Shown here in pieces: positions 46,620-54,784 of a stretch of 64,000 nucleotides of DNA. Position numbers and translations under genes: made by a program. Origin of the DNA: Ignatzschineria rhizosphaerae (GTDB lineage Bacteria > Pseudomonadota > Gammaproteobacteria > Cardiobacteriales > Wohlfahrtiimonadaceae); assembly GCF_022655595.1 (NCBI RefSeq), contig NZ_CP093379.1:2740010-2804009 (forward strand), in the 5' to 3' direction. The notes beneath the pieces are model-generated. The model was not told where the DNA came from. It saw nothing but the letters and a program-made list of their open reading frames with translations, and searched no databases. Position 1 is the stretch's first letter, and every line of letters starts with the position of its first letter.

Positions 46620-46644
46620 TGGTGCCTAGGGCCGCAATTCTATC
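46620..46644 (-). other. Putative attL (tRNA 3'-end-like sequence)
   Basis: On the minus strand this reads ...GCGGCCCTAGGCACCA, like the 3' end of a tRNA (acceptor strand, discriminator A, CCA), with a degraded T arm. It lies 140 bp before the integrase start, the usual position of attL for P2-like integrases. No 5' part of a tRNA is seen, so the intact gene would be at attR outside the window. Confidence 0.35.
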
Positions 46645-46786
46645 TATTTAGTTAAATTAGGGTTTCCGCCGGTATCTACGGTAATATGCCTATCATTGAG
46701 AAATATTAAAAAGGTGGAAAGGGGTCAGAAACGGTATGTAATGGTATCTGTTTTCGCCATTTTTTTCGCCAAGGATTAATAATAAA

Positions 46787-47875
46787 ATGGCATATGTAAA
46801 AAAACGAGGGAACCGTTGGCGAGTTGAAGTCAATGTAATGATTAACTATGAATGGTTTAGAGATTCTAAAACATTTGATACTAAAGCTGAAGCAACTCTT
46901 TGGGGGATTGAACGAGAAGCTGAAATGAAGCGGGGTCAGGTTGAGCGACCAGAAGATAAAACATTAAGAGATGCTTTGTTTCATTATTTAGAAACTGAAG
47001 TTCCAAAGAAGAGAACGCAGCGCTACATCGATAATGCGACTTATCGAATCAAATCATTTTTAGAATGCCCGGCATTGAATGTTGATACGAAGTTGCACTC
47101 ATTAGGCTATGAGGTTTTTGATAAGTATATTAATTATCGCCTGAATGTGAGTGGTGTTGTGACATCAACGGTTAATAAAGAATTAACATTTATGCGCTCT
47201 GCAATTCGCCTGGCTCAAAAGATGAAATGGCTGGATCATAATCCGTTTGAGCATGTGCAACAGTTAAAAGAGCCGCCACCAAGAAACCGTCGAATATCTG
47301 ATGATGAAATTAGTCGAATCCTTGAAGCATTAGACTACGATGAAGAAAAAGAATTAACACAAGTCCGGCACCGTGTTGCGGTAATGTTTTTGTTTGCCCT
47401 GGAAACAGGTATGCGGATCTCTGAAATATGCAATCTTGATTGGAATAATATATTCATTAAAGAGCGCTATCTTCGTATTCCTGAGAGTAAGAATGATGAT
47501 AGCCGCGATGTACCACTATCAATGCGAGCGATAGAATTATTAGAACGTATGAGATTTCACTCTAAAAATATTGAATATAATGTAGAGAAGCGAGATCAGT
47601 TTGGCCGGAAAATATCTTATCGTGCAAAGCCCGTTTTTTATAATAATTCAAATGGTAAAGCGCCTGGTAATGCTTCTAAGTTATTCTCAAAATATGTGGA
47701 TAAGATAGGGATTGTTGATCTAACGTTTCACGATACAAGACACGAAGCATGTACCAGATTGGCTAGAAAGATTGATGTTTTAGACTTGGCAAAGATGATA
47801 GGGCATCGAGATATTAAATCTTTGATGATTTACTATAATCCAACGGCCACTGAAATTGCTGGTCGTTTAGGATAG
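46787..47875 (+). CDS. int: Prophage tyrosine integrase
   Basis: 362 aa. N-terminal arm-type-site binding domain (KKRGNRWRVEVNVMINYEWF), SAM-like domain (~70-165) and catalytic domain with Arg in ALETGMRISEICNLDW, Lys in PESKNDDSRDVPLS, HDTRHEACTRL, IGHRDIKSLMIYYNP with nucleophile Tyr. It is similar to P2/phage integrases and lies beside the putative attL. A hairpin (AAGCCCTTA/TAAGGGCTT, 47879-47899) follows. Confidence 0.93.
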   Translation: MAYVKKRGNRWRVEVNVMINYEWFRDSKTFDTKAEATLWGIEREAEMKRGQVERPEDKTLRDALFHYLETEVPKKRTQRYIDNATYRIKSFLECPALNVDTKLHSLGYEVFDKYINYRLNVSGVVTSTVNKELTFMRSAIRLAQKMKWLDHNPFEHVQQLKEPPPRNRRISDDEISRILEALDYDEEKELTQVRHRVAVMFLFALETGMRISEICNLDWNNIFIKERYLRIPESKNDDSRDVPLSMRAIELLERMRFHSKNIEYNVEKRDQFGRKISYRAKPVFYNNSNGKAPGNASKLFSKYVDKIGIVDLTFHDTRHEACTRLARKIDVLDLAKMIGHRDIKSLMIYYNPTATEIAGRLG

Positions 47876-48062
47876 AAAAAGCCCTTAATCTAAGGGCTTA
47901 CAGTCGTTTTAAAATTTGTTGCAAATAGAGCAATATCGTTGAAATTCTTGAAAATTATACTCCAAAATCAGCAGGATACTCTTTGATCACTACAAACTTG
48001 CTTAGCACGTAGTTCGGGCTATAGTGTGACTATATTTAAAAAACGTCACGGAGACAGCAAAA

Positions 48063-48383
48063 ATGAGAGTAATCAAAGAAATAGTAAAGCTTGAAAATGT
48101 AAAATTTGCACACTTAAGCAAAGCGGAAAACCTTAAAGAGTACATTAAAGAGTGCGATAAAAATAATTATAATTTAGAGAGCATTACATCAATCAGATCG
48201 CTTTATTTTACCGATAAATCAGCTTATCAAGATTTTACTAATAATTTATTACTTGATAGAGATTGCCTTGAAAACATCGGAGGTTTTGACGAAGCAGCGA
48301 TTGTATATTTCAACAATGAACCACAATTTGTAATTGTTACAGAAGGTTATTCATACGCTAGATATATAGGCTTAATCAACTAA
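48063..48383 (+). CDS. Hypothetical prophage protein
   Basis: 106 aa, MRVIKEIVKLENVKFAHLSK. It has its own upstream region with a possible -10 TATACT, and a shared bidirectional terminator downstream at 48403-48431. Placed next to int on the plus strand, away from the early operon, it looks like a cargo gene expressed in the lysogen. No family recognised. Confidence 0.65.
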   Translation: MRVIKEIVKLENVKFAHLSKAENLKEYIKECDKNNYNLESITSIRSLYFTDKSAYQDFTNNLLLDRDCLENIGGFDEAAIVYFNNEPQFVIVTEGYSYARYIGLIN

Positions 48384-48402
48384 GATAAGCCCCTGGATAT
48401 TA

Positions 48403-48431
48403 AAAAAGAGCTGTTTTTACAGCTCTTTTAC
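48403..48431. terminator. Bidirectional terminator
   Basis: AAAAGAGCTG-TTTTTA-CAGCTCTTTT with A and T tracts on both sides, between the plus-strand gene and the methylase gene that converges on it. Confidence 0.85.
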
Positions 48432-48438
48432 TCTTTGG

Positions 48439-49230
48439 TTATATTATATAAAGAAGTTCCGTATATCGCCTGTTTGAGCCTGTACTTGCTTCATATTCGA
48501 TACGCTCAATCTTATCGCTGTCAAAGTAAAGCTCTAACAAGTCATCTGTCTCCGATTTTGTACTTGAAAAGAAAAGCGCTTTTTTAAATCTTAAAGCCTC
48601 GATAAGTTGAAGCGTATCTTTTAATTTAAAGTGTTTATTCTTCTTAGACTTATATCCCGTCTGATCCGTCATAATGTATGGTGGATCACAGATATAGATA
48701 ACATCATCATGATCTTTATATTCTTCTAATAACACTCTAAAATCACATTGTACTCGCTCCACATCTTGTAAGTAATTAATCGAATTGAGGGGGGTTCGTG
48801 TTACTCGTACATAGAATGTTCGCTTGATAAGATCATGATAATCATGTGCGTAATTGCCACTAAATAAAATCCAACTTGATATCGTGATCCAATCAGCACG
48901 TTGATATTTTTCTAAATGTTGATCGATCAATTGAATGATCTGCGTTTTAGTTTCTAAATCCGCTTTTTGATTACTCTTGGGATATTTAATAAGATTTTTC
49001 CGTAGTTCTTCAGACTCTTCGATCATTTCTAATCGTGCTTGATAATTATCAAAGTCATTCCAGATCACTTTCGCACTTGGGTTGTTGCGCTTAATCTCAT
49101 GCGAAAGCAGACCGCTGCCACCGAATAGATCAATGACTACCTTGTTACTAAAATCTAAATTATTAACGTATCTAAGCCAGTTGCGCTTTTGTCCTTGAAA
49201 AGGGAGTGGAGCTTTTACAAATTTAGTCAT
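48439..49230 (-). CDS. Phage DNA N6-adenine methyltransferase (D12 class)
   Basis: About 263 aa from ATG 49230, which has AGAGG upstream; an upstream start adds seven residues. SAM-binding motif VIDLFGGSGLLSHEIKR and catalytic DPPY (YICDPPYIMTDQTGY). Typical of solitary phage adenine methylases that protect against host restriction. No restriction partner is adjacent. It is preceded by a Com-like gene, as in phage Mu com-mom. Confidence 0.88.
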   Translation of the reverse strand: MTKFVKAPLPFQGQKRNWLRYVNNLDFSNKVVIDLFGGSGLLSHEIKRNNPSAKVIWNDFDNYQARLEMIEESEELRKNLIKYPKSNQKADLETKTQIIQLIDQHLEKYQRADWITISSWILFSGNYAHDYHDLIKRTFYVRVTRTPLNSINYLQDVERVQCDFRVLLEEYKDHDDVIYICDPPYIMTDQTGYKSKKNKHFKLKDTLQLIEALRFKKALFFSSTKSETDDLLELYFDSDKIERIEYEASTGSNRRYTELLYII

Positions 49231-49293
49231 ACGAACCTCTAAAACTGGCACTCAAGGTACTCTGATTAGAAGCTCGTTGGCTTTCATGAAAAA

Positions 49294-49434
49294 TCATTTA
49301 CTAAAGGAACAAATCGTTTTACAACGAGGGCATTTAATTTCTACCAGTCGATATATTCCCATCCCTAGTTTCTTATTACAAGCCTGACAACGAATTTCTT
49401 CTTTTATGTCTAATTTTATTGCTTTATTCTTCAT
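49294..49434 (-). CDS. Com-like zinc-ribbon translational regulator
   Basis: About 46 aa from ATG 49434 (AAAGG upstream); an upstream start would add 16 residues. EEIRCQACNKKLGMGIYRL followed by IKCPRCKT has the C-x2-C...C-x2-C pattern and order of Mu Com, which activates translation of the following modification gene. The methylase gene starts 63 bp downstream; the gap has a direct repeat GAGTACC/GAGTGCC near its Shine-Dalgarno. Confidence 0.8.
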   Translation of the reverse strand: MKNKAIKLDIKEEIRCQACNKKLGMGIYRLVEIKCPRCKTICSFSK

Positions 49435-49557
49435 GTTAACCTTTGTTATAGTCTTATTCTCTCGCGAGAGTCGGTCTTGCATGTATGTGCAATGAGTTAA
49501 CAGCTTATACCTGTTGATTGGCTGTAACGTTAGTCCAATAACGTTACAGTCGCCGTT

Positions 49558-49728
49558 TTAACGTATCAAATGGAATAATACGAAAAGTAATATAATTCCG
49601 GCACAAAGTCCAAAGATGGCCAACAGACCTAGAAGTAGTTCTTTGAAGTATTTCCAATCTAGAATAATAGGTTCATCTTCTTGATCATAGTTGTTTGGCC
49701 AGCCGAAAAGATCATCATTTTGGTTCAC
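49558..49728 (-). CDS. Tiny prophage membrane protein (56 aa)
   Basis: GTG start at 49728, its codons overlapping the stop of the preceding gene (GTGA). It reads VNQNDDLFGWPNNYDQEDEP then a transmembrane segment LLLGLLAIFGLCAGIILLFV and a short basic end HLIR. Too short for many gene callers. Probably a single-pass inner membrane protein. No family recognised. Confidence 0.65.
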   Translation of the reverse strand: MNQNDDLFGWPNNYDQEDEPIILDWKYFKELLLGLLAIFGLCAGIILLFVLFHLIR

Positions 49729-49922
49729 TGAAGGCCTCTTTTCTTGAGAATGTATTTTTCTATATCTTCAAAATCTAGCTGATCTAAAATTCTATCTGTG
49801 GTGGTAATATAATTTGTTGATTTGAGATTCTCAGAAACATAGGGCTTACTGCCAGCAATTCTGTAATCATTAATGTAAATACATCTATCATCAATCACAT
49901 CAATTTCAACTCTCTTACTCAT
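49725..49922 (-). CDS. Hypothetical prophage early protein
   Basis: 65 aa, MSKRVEIDVIDDRCIYIND. Overlaps its upstream neighbour by 8 bp and downstream neighbour by 4 bp, as is usual in this operon. No family recognised. Confidence 0.6.
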   Translation of the reverse strand: MSKRVEIDVIDDRCIYINDYRIAGSKPYVSENLKSTNYITTTDRILDQLDFEDIEKYILKKRGLQ

Positions 49923-50268
49923 ATTGACCTCTCATTGATAAATACTCTTTAAGCTCTGACTTCCAGACTTTGTGATAACTCATCACAACTTCAATTTGGC
50001 GGCCTTCAGCAAACTGCTCTTTAGCTCGCTTCAAGGCATATTCACGGGCTAGCTTTTCGTCTTTTTCTAAAAAATGCTTGTCAAATAAATGAGTTCCACC
50101 TACCCCAATTAATAAAACCTTTTCGCTTCCTCTTTGCTGATCTATCTCTTCGGATACTCTTCTTTTAAGCCACTCAAGCTCATGCATCGGCATGTCTTTG
50201 ATATCGAGATCACCTCTCTGCAAAGCATCAATAATCATCTTTTTTAGTGGCTTTTCTTGATTACTCAT
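49915..50268 (-). CDS. Hypothetical prophage early protein
   Basis: About 117 aa from the second ATG, at 50268 (MSNQEKPLKKMIIDALQRGD), with GGGGAAGG upstream. Helical N-terminal half and a beta-rich C-terminal half. No family recognised. Confidence 0.6.
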   Translation of the reverse strand: MSNQEKPLKKMIIDALQRGDLDIKDMPMHELEWLKRRVSEEIDQQRGSEKVLLIGVGGTHLFDKHFLEKDEKLAREYALKRAKEQFAEGRQIEVVMSYHKVWKSELKEYLSMRGQYE

Positions 50269-50437
50269 CATCCTTCCCCTCACTAATCTTTACGCACTCA
50301 AAAATCTCTTTTCCTACATAAAATTTCCCAAGTGTTTTGCATTCATGAGCCACCGTCATGTGAGCTACAACCCATCCCCGATAAAAAACGTAAATAAGCA
50401 CCAGTACAAAAATGATCCCAAAAATAAAATATTTCAC
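50261..50437 (-). CDS. Tiny prophage membrane protein (58 aa)
   Basis: GTG start at 50437 with AAGGAGG about ten bases upstream. It reads VKYFIFGIIFVLVLIYVFYR (transmembrane) followed by a cytoplasmic or periplasmic GWVVAHMTVAHECKTLGKFY tail with two cysteines overall. It overlaps the next gene start by 8 bp. Membrane location is by hydrophobicity only. Confidence 0.65.
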   Translation of the reverse strand: MKYFIFGIIFVLVLIYVFYRGWVVAHMTVAHECKTLGKFYVGKEIFECVKISEGKDDE

Positions 50438-50438
50438 C

Positions 50439-50696
50439 CTAAGCCTCCTTTCTAAGCCCTAAAATAAATTCATCAATCTCATGTTCATAAAACTTTAAGA
50501 ATCCCCTATTTTTAAATCGAACAGGTTTTGGGAAACTTTTAAGATGCATGATCTCTTTGGTGAGGTAGTCCACTGAAACGTCAAGCTTCTCTGCGACTGC
50601 AGCGGTTGATAATAATTTTGGGCCATCATTTTTAGCTGCCATCTCTTCTCGGATCATTTGCCGGAAAAATTCTATAAATTGTTTGTCTTCCATCAT
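50439..50696 (-). CDS. AlpA/excisionase-like helix-turn-helix protein
   Basis: About 85 aa. ATG at 50696 overlaps the primase stop as ATGA. The segment LLSTAAVAEKLDVSVDYLTK then FPKPVRFKNRGFLKFYEHEI fits the MerR-like HTH_17/AlpA fold. In P2-like phages such proteins regulate excision or early genes; role here is inference. Confidence 0.75.
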   Translation of the reverse strand: MMEDKQFIEFFRQMIREEMAAKNDGPKLLSTAAVAEKLDVSVDYLTKEIMHLKSFPKPVRFKNRGFLKFYEHEIDEFILGLRKEA

Positions 50697-53311
50697 TTCC
50701 ACTTCCCATTCCATTTAAAGACATAACAGCGTGTAGTTTTGCCGTTTATGCTTGATTTAACTGTTTTGTTTTCGATAAATTCAAAGGTTTTTGTTTTTGG
50801 TAAGAGCTTGCGTAAGAGCGTGACATCTATTGGCGGTAGATTGCGGTCTCGTGCCATTGTTGCGATGTGGTTCAAGTTAATAGCGAGCTCAAATTCTTTG
50901 TTGTTTGAGTGATTAATTAGTGAGTTTTGACGCATTGGATCTTCATCGCGTTGTAAGTCCTCAAGTAGATACCAAAACTCTTGCACTGGCTCTGGATCGT
51001 GATCTAGGTCTTTTTGGCGATCTTCAGCAATTCGCATAATGAGTTTGGCTGCCTTATCTCTGTTTTTATAATCAATGTTGTAGGTTTCTGTGAGTGCTTC
51101 CAAAATAGCGAGTAAGAGCTTATGAACATCACGAATACGGGAATGCACAACACGGTCACTATCAATAAAGATGTCTTTGATTTCTTCGTATTTATCGAAG
51201 ATGATTTTCAAGATCGATTTCTCTTGTAGAATCGTCTGCAGAAGAAAAGAAGAGACATCATCTATCTCTAATCGCATTAATTTCTCTGAGGCTCTTTTTC
51301 CTGCTGGCGTATGATGGTCGCTTGTCATGTGCAGGTAGATAAAGCGAGTAAGTGTCGCTTCATCTGCGTCGATCTTCACGTTTTGCGAGACAACAATCGA
51401 CCCGTAGAATGGGGATTCGTCAGTATCATTACCGTTGTTATTTTTCCCCTTTGTTCTCACTGAACGACCGTTAAACTGTGTTTTTGATTCGTAAAGCCAG
51501 TCGTCCTTTCCTTTCTTTGCATCTTTCGATTCTGATTGCCCCTCGATGTACGAAGTTGGCATATTTGAGAATTGATTCAGTGTGCGATAACGTCCTGCAG
51601 GTGTCGATGTCGTGGGGTTGATCCCTTCGTAGTTATCACGCCCCATCAGCTTCCACATAAATTCGAGTACTGCTGTTTTCCCTGATCCTGCTTCCCCAGT
51701 AAATTCTAGAAAAGGGAAGTAGCCAAGTTCGTGGCGTATTTGAGTCGCAAAGAGTGAGCCAAAGAAGTACGCTAGGACAATAAGGCCTCGATCGCCAAAA
51801 GCAGTGATATAGTCATCAAGCCATTGCACCGGCTTAATATTTGTTGATGGATTAAAGCTTCCAGGCGTGAATGTGTTTTTGATGTGATAGTTTTTGAAAG
51901 AGTAATAATCCTCTTTATTCGGTAAATGGATTTCGCCATCTTTTACCGCGAATTGTGGATAAACGTATCCCTTAGCTTCTGGGCAATATCCTACATAATC
52001 AATTGTATGTACCGTTTTTATGTAAGGTGCTTTAAGTTCATAAAGCTTTTCAATTTGATGAGCTTTACCAGAGAAGTTTGCCCCTGGTAATGTATCGATG
52101 ATTCGGCTACCAAATTCATTGGGAGATTTAAAATGTTTACCACTAAAGATGCCTTTGGCATTACCACGGGAGTTTTGGATATCAAGATAGAAGCGAGTTT
52201 CATCTGTTGCGATTGAGCGCTCAACATAAAGAAAATCAATTAAGCATGTGCCGATCTGTGTGAGTGAAAGCTCAGGCTCTTTATCTTCTTCCTCGTCTTC
52301 TTTGTCTTGGAGGCCAGAAGCGTTTTTAACTTCAGCCCAGTAAGTTTTGTAATCATGCTCAACAATGAAGGATTGCCATAAATTGCGCTTCCACATTAAC
52401 AGCGCTTTATTGTAGGCGCTTGTGGCAGTGAAAAGGTCACCATTGTAGTAATAGAGCTCGATATCTTCACGGGATAATTTATCCTGGATATGGCAATCAT
52501 TCCAATCCATTTTTGAGCGTGTGAGAGCCACTTGGATATTGATAAATCCTAGTTCTTCAACACGAGCAATCATTTTGGGGATTGCTTCATATCCTGCTTT
52601 ATTACTATCAAGTGCAATCACAATCGTGGTGAGTAGATCAAGATTTAATGCTTGAATAGTCTTTGCAGGGAAGTTGTGACAAGACATTGCAGAAATAGCA
52701 CGAATGCCGTGCTCTTGCAGTGCTAACGCATCAAAGATTCCCTCAACAATCCAAACATCACCACTACGCTGATTAAATTCGGGTGGCACCCAACCATAAT
52801 TTGAATAGCTTGTGCCATATTTGAAGTTGGCTTTAGCGCTGCCAATATCTTCAATGATTCTTTCCCAGTAGCATTCCTGCCCATTATCAACAGGGAAGGT
52901 ATAGCGAATTGTTGCAGAGCCTTTACCAGTCTTTCTGTTAAAAGCGGTTTCTTGCGTGAAGTTGCCGGCACGAGTTGGATTTAATTCACGTTCATCACTT
53001 AAATAGAATTTAGCGATGCCTTTGGGATCAGGCTTGTTATCCTGAATCATGAAAGATTCAGCACGTTCAGTGACTGATTTAAATAGCTCAGGGTGAAGTT
53101 CACGAATCAATCCTTTATAACCGCAATTATTAATACGGTTGCATTGGATTGACCACGGTTCATCACCAACTGCCCATAAATCCTTTTTCCCACAATCAGG
53201 GCAAACACCGCCGGCAAAGTTCTCACCAGATTGGCGCATCCCATATTTGGACGTTAAAACAGAGATAATGCTCTCTCTGAGAGCACTATCCATTTTTCTA
53301 TGATTCGACAT
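50693..53311 (-). CDS. Phage primase-helicase (zinc finger, TOPRIM and Walker ATPase)
   Basis: 872 aa replication protein. A CHC2-type zinc finger has C37, C40, C57 and C63 (VCPDCGKKDLW, NNCGYKG). A TOPRIM domain follows with VEGIFDALALQEHG (~189-202) and IALDSNKAG (~232-240). The helicase part has Walker A TGEAGSGKTAVLEF (~538-551). This combination resembles satellite-phage P4 alpha-type or bifunctional phage primases. It replaces gpA of P2, so the replication module is not P2-like. It dominates the early operon. Confidence 0.9.
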   Translation of the reverse strand: MSNHRKMDSALRESIISVLTSKYGMRQSGENFAGGVCPDCGKKDLWAVGDEPWSIQCNRINNCGYKGLIRELHPELFKSVTERAESFMIQDNKPDPKGIAKFYLSDERELNPTRAGNFTQETAFNRKTGKGSATIRYTFPVDNGQECYWERIIEDIGSAKANFKYGTSYSNYGWVPPEFNQRSGDVWIVEGIFDALALQEHGIRAISAMSCHNFPAKTIQALNLDLLTTIVIALDSNKAGYEAIPKMIARVEELGFINIQVALTRSKMDWNDCHIQDKLSREDIELYYYNGDLFTATSAYNKALLMWKRNLWQSFIVEHDYKTYWAEVKNASGLQDKEDEEEDKEPELSLTQIGTCLIDFLYVERSIATDETRFYLDIQNSRGNAKGIFSGKHFKSPNEFGSRIIDTLPGANFSGKAHQIEKLYELKAPYIKTVHTIDYVGYCPEAKGYVYPQFAVKDGEIHLPNKEDYYSFKNYHIKNTFTPGSFNPSTNIKPVQWLDDYITAFGDRGLIVLAYFFGSLFATQIRHELGYFPFLEFTGEAGSGKTAVLEFMWKLMGRDNYEGINPTTSTPAGRYRTLNQFSNMPTSYIEGQSESKDAKKGKDDWLYESKTQFNGRSVRTKGKNNNGNDTDESPFYGSIVVSQNVKIDADEATLTRFIYLHMTSDHHTPAGKRASEKLMRLEIDDVSSFLLQTILQEKSILKIIFDKYEEIKDIFIDSDRVVHSRIRDVHKLLLAILEALTETYNIDYKNRDKAAKLIMRIAEDRQKDLDHDPEPVQEFWYLLEDLQRDEDPMRQNSLINHSNNKEFELAINLNHIATMARDRNLPPIDVTLLRKLLPKTKTFEFIENKTVKSSINGKTTRCYVFKWNGKWK

Positions 53312-53312
53312 A

Positions 53313-53600
53313 TTAAGCCGCCTTTTTCAAATCGGCTTGATTGAGAACTTCAACGGTTTTTTTAGAAACAGCACGACGTAGCTTTTTAAGCTCACTGCGA
53401 AGAGATCTTAATTCTAATCGAATTAATAAACTTGGCTTTAAGCTCATTCGCTCCCGAATCTCATTTTGGTAAGCCCTGATTTTTCGATTTATTTGAATTA
53501 CAGTACAAAACTCTGTTGCCGCGTTTGTTAATTCAGTCAGTAAGAAGATGTTTTTACGCATATTCTTAGAGAAATCAATTGTGTTTAATAGCTTTTGCAT
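53313..53600 (-). CDS. Hypothetical prophage early protein
   Basis: 95 aa, basic and helical (MQKLLNTIDFSKNMRKNIFL, then LELRSLRSELKKLRRAVSKK). AAGGAAGCACC lies before the ATG. Ends 1 bp before the primase start. No family recognised. Confidence 0.6.
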   Translation of the reverse strand: MQKLLNTIDFSKNMRKNIFLLTELTNAATEFCTVIQINRKIRAYQNEIRERMSLKPSLLIRLELRSLRSELKKLRRAVSKKTVEVLNQADLKKAA

Positions 53601-53672
53601 GGTGCTTCCTTTATAATGAATTTGATGTTTGCGTGTGGCAGTACTTGGTCGTGCAGTGCCACACAGTGAATT

Positions 53673-53702
53673 GAGCCACTTCGTAAGAAGTGGTTTTTTA
53701 TT
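53673..53702 (+). terminator. Hairpin with T run on the plus strand inside the early operon
   Basis: CCACTTC-GTAA-GAAGTGG followed by TTTTTTATTG on the plus strand. In the operon's direction the hairpin has an A run before it and no T run after it. It may stop antisense transcripts. Confidence 0.6.
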
Positions 53703-53708
53703 GCCTCT

Positions 53709-53939
53709 TCATGCGCTAATCCCTCTCTGTAAGTCTTTAATAATATTGGCTTGCTCTTTGATGATTCCCGCAAGCTTGCTCGCTTCTAAATTTGCTAAAT
53801 GGATCTGATATTCGCGTTCTGTTTCTAGCCATTTCACCGCTAAGGCGTAAGGAATAGGCATATCTGCGAGTGTTGATCTGTTATTTATTTCTATTTGCAT
53901 CTCTTTTCTTTTTTCTGTGAGTTCAAGTAGTTTCATCAT
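53709..53939 (-). CDS. Hypothetical prophage early protein (coiled coil)
   Basis: 76 aa, MMKLLELTEKRKEMQIEINN...LANLEASKLAGIIKEQANII; two helical segments around a short PMPIPYALAVKW stretch. No family recognised. Confidence 0.6.
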   Translation of the reverse strand: MMKLLELTEKRKEMQIEINNRSTLADMPIPYALAVKWLETEREYQIHLANLEASKLAGIIKEQANIIKDLQRGISA

Positions 53940-53945
53940 TTGCTC

Positions 53946-54191
53946 CTACGCCGCATCATCTGGCATGTTTTTCATCTTCCATTCACCTGCGGACATTCCA
54001 AGATTGCTCATGAATGTACGGCGATTCATATTGAGTTTTTGGCTTGCTTTATAAGCATTACCCTCAAACTTTAATAACGCTTGATGGGAGAACTCACGGC
54101 GAACAATTGTCATGAGTGAGATGTAGGGCATAGGACTGTGCTCAATCCTTTTTTGCTCGGTAATCAGTTTGTTAGCGATATTTATAATCAT
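53946..54191 (-). CDS. Fis-like helix-turn-helix prophage protein
   Basis: 81 aa. The middle segment ALLKFEGNAYKASQKLNMNR followed by RTFMSNLG matches the Fis-type HTH pattern. Preceded by AAAAAAGGAGTAACACC, a strong ribosome site. Likely DNA-binding regulator of the early region; target unknown. Confidence 0.65.
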   Translation of the reverse strand: MIINIANKLITEQKRIEHSPMPYISLMTIVRREFSHQALLKFEGNAYKASQKLNMNRRTFMSNLGMSAGEWKMKNMPDDAA

Positions 54192-54269
54192 GGTGTTACT
54201 CCTTTTTTAAGTTAAAAAAATCCCTGCCGACAAAATCGACATCAATAAAATGTGTGATGGATATAAAAA

Positions 54270-54452
54270 TTAGAGCAGTGGTTTAAACTCGGCTGTCTGA
54301 TATATCTCTTCGATAGATTTAAGGTTCATATTGCAATTTTGGCATTCATAAACACGAATACGGCTCTTTTCACTGACGGTTTCCGTGTACTTTACGAATA
54401 TCTTTTGCCCGCAATTGCTGCAGCTGAATCTATTTCGACGATCGTCTCGCAT
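54270..54452 (-). CDS. Ogr/Delta-like zinc-finger protein
   Basis: 60 aa. Cys pattern C-x2-C-x22-C-x2-C (SCSNCGQK ... YECQNCNMN), size and fold resemble P2 Ogr and P4 Delta, which activate late promoters. It is near the start of the early operon rather than beside gene D as in P2. It overlaps the upstream RHH gene by 23 bp. Confidence 0.7.
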   Translation of the reverse strand: MRDDRRNRFSCSNCGQKIFVKYTETVSEKSRIRVYECQNCNMNLKSIEEIYQTAEFKPLL

Positions 54453-54600
54453 CTAATAATCCACTCTCAATAAAAATCCGTGCTTGGGCTGATGCGCTTC
54501 TATGGTCATTTTTGGCAAGCTCTTTAAGCTCATTAACCTTTTCAGGCTCCATCATGACGGAAAAAGGCACGAGTTTATCGTTTGTGTCATTCTTTCCCAT
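54430..54600 (-). CDS. Ribbon-helix-helix (Arc/MetJ-like) protein (56 aa)
   Basis: ATG 54600, too short for many gene callers. It reads MGKNDTNDKLVPFSVMMEPE then KVNELKELAKNDHRSASAQA, ending ARRSSK. The strand-helix-helix pattern VPFSVMMEPEKVNELKELAK fits Arc/CopG-type repressors. First gene of the leftward early operon, so it may act with the rightward repressor as the cro-like partner. No toxin gene is adjacent. Confidence 0.65.
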   Translation of the reverse strand: MGKNDTNDKLVPFSVMMEPEKVNELKELAKNDHRSASAQARIFIESGLLDARRSSK

Positions 54601-54663
54601 TGGCTATGAAATCCTCTTATAGAGATGATTATTGTAAATGCACCCTATATAATGATTATTCGG

Positions 54664-54702
54664 GCTATGAGTTCTTAATTGTGGTGATGAATAACTCATA
54701 GC
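54664..54702. promoter_or_regulatory. Operator candidate 1 in the lysogeny control region
   Basis: Perfect 10-bp inverted repeat GCTATGAGTT/AACTCATAGC with a 19-bp spacer, between the divergent early operon and repressor gene. Confidence 0.55.
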
Positions 54703-54731
54703 ATAAATGTATAACTATGATTCAAATATTA

Positions 54732-54766
54732 ACAACTAAAAGTTAGGTGGTCAACTTTTAAGTTGT
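54732..54766. promoter_or_regulatory. Operator candidate 2 next to the repressor start
   Basis: ACAACT-AAAAGTT and AACTTTT-AAGTTGT form an inverted repeat just before the repressor gene; the arms differ by one base insertion. Suited to autoregulation. Confidence 0.55.
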
Positions 54767-54784
54767 TTTGGGGTTGTGAGATAT

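Noticed and set aside
48439-49230. Restriction-modification system
   Set aside because: Only a solitary adenine methylase is present; no endonuclease or specificity gene is adjacent.
53585-53773. 62-aa minus-strand frame between two early genes
   Set aside because: It overlaps the preceding gene by 65 bp, has no ribosome site and spans a strong hairpin; treated as non-coding.
54430-54600. Antitoxin of a toxin-antitoxin pair
   Set aside because: The RHH protein is followed by an Ogr-like zinc finger, not a recognisable toxin; a regulator is more likely.
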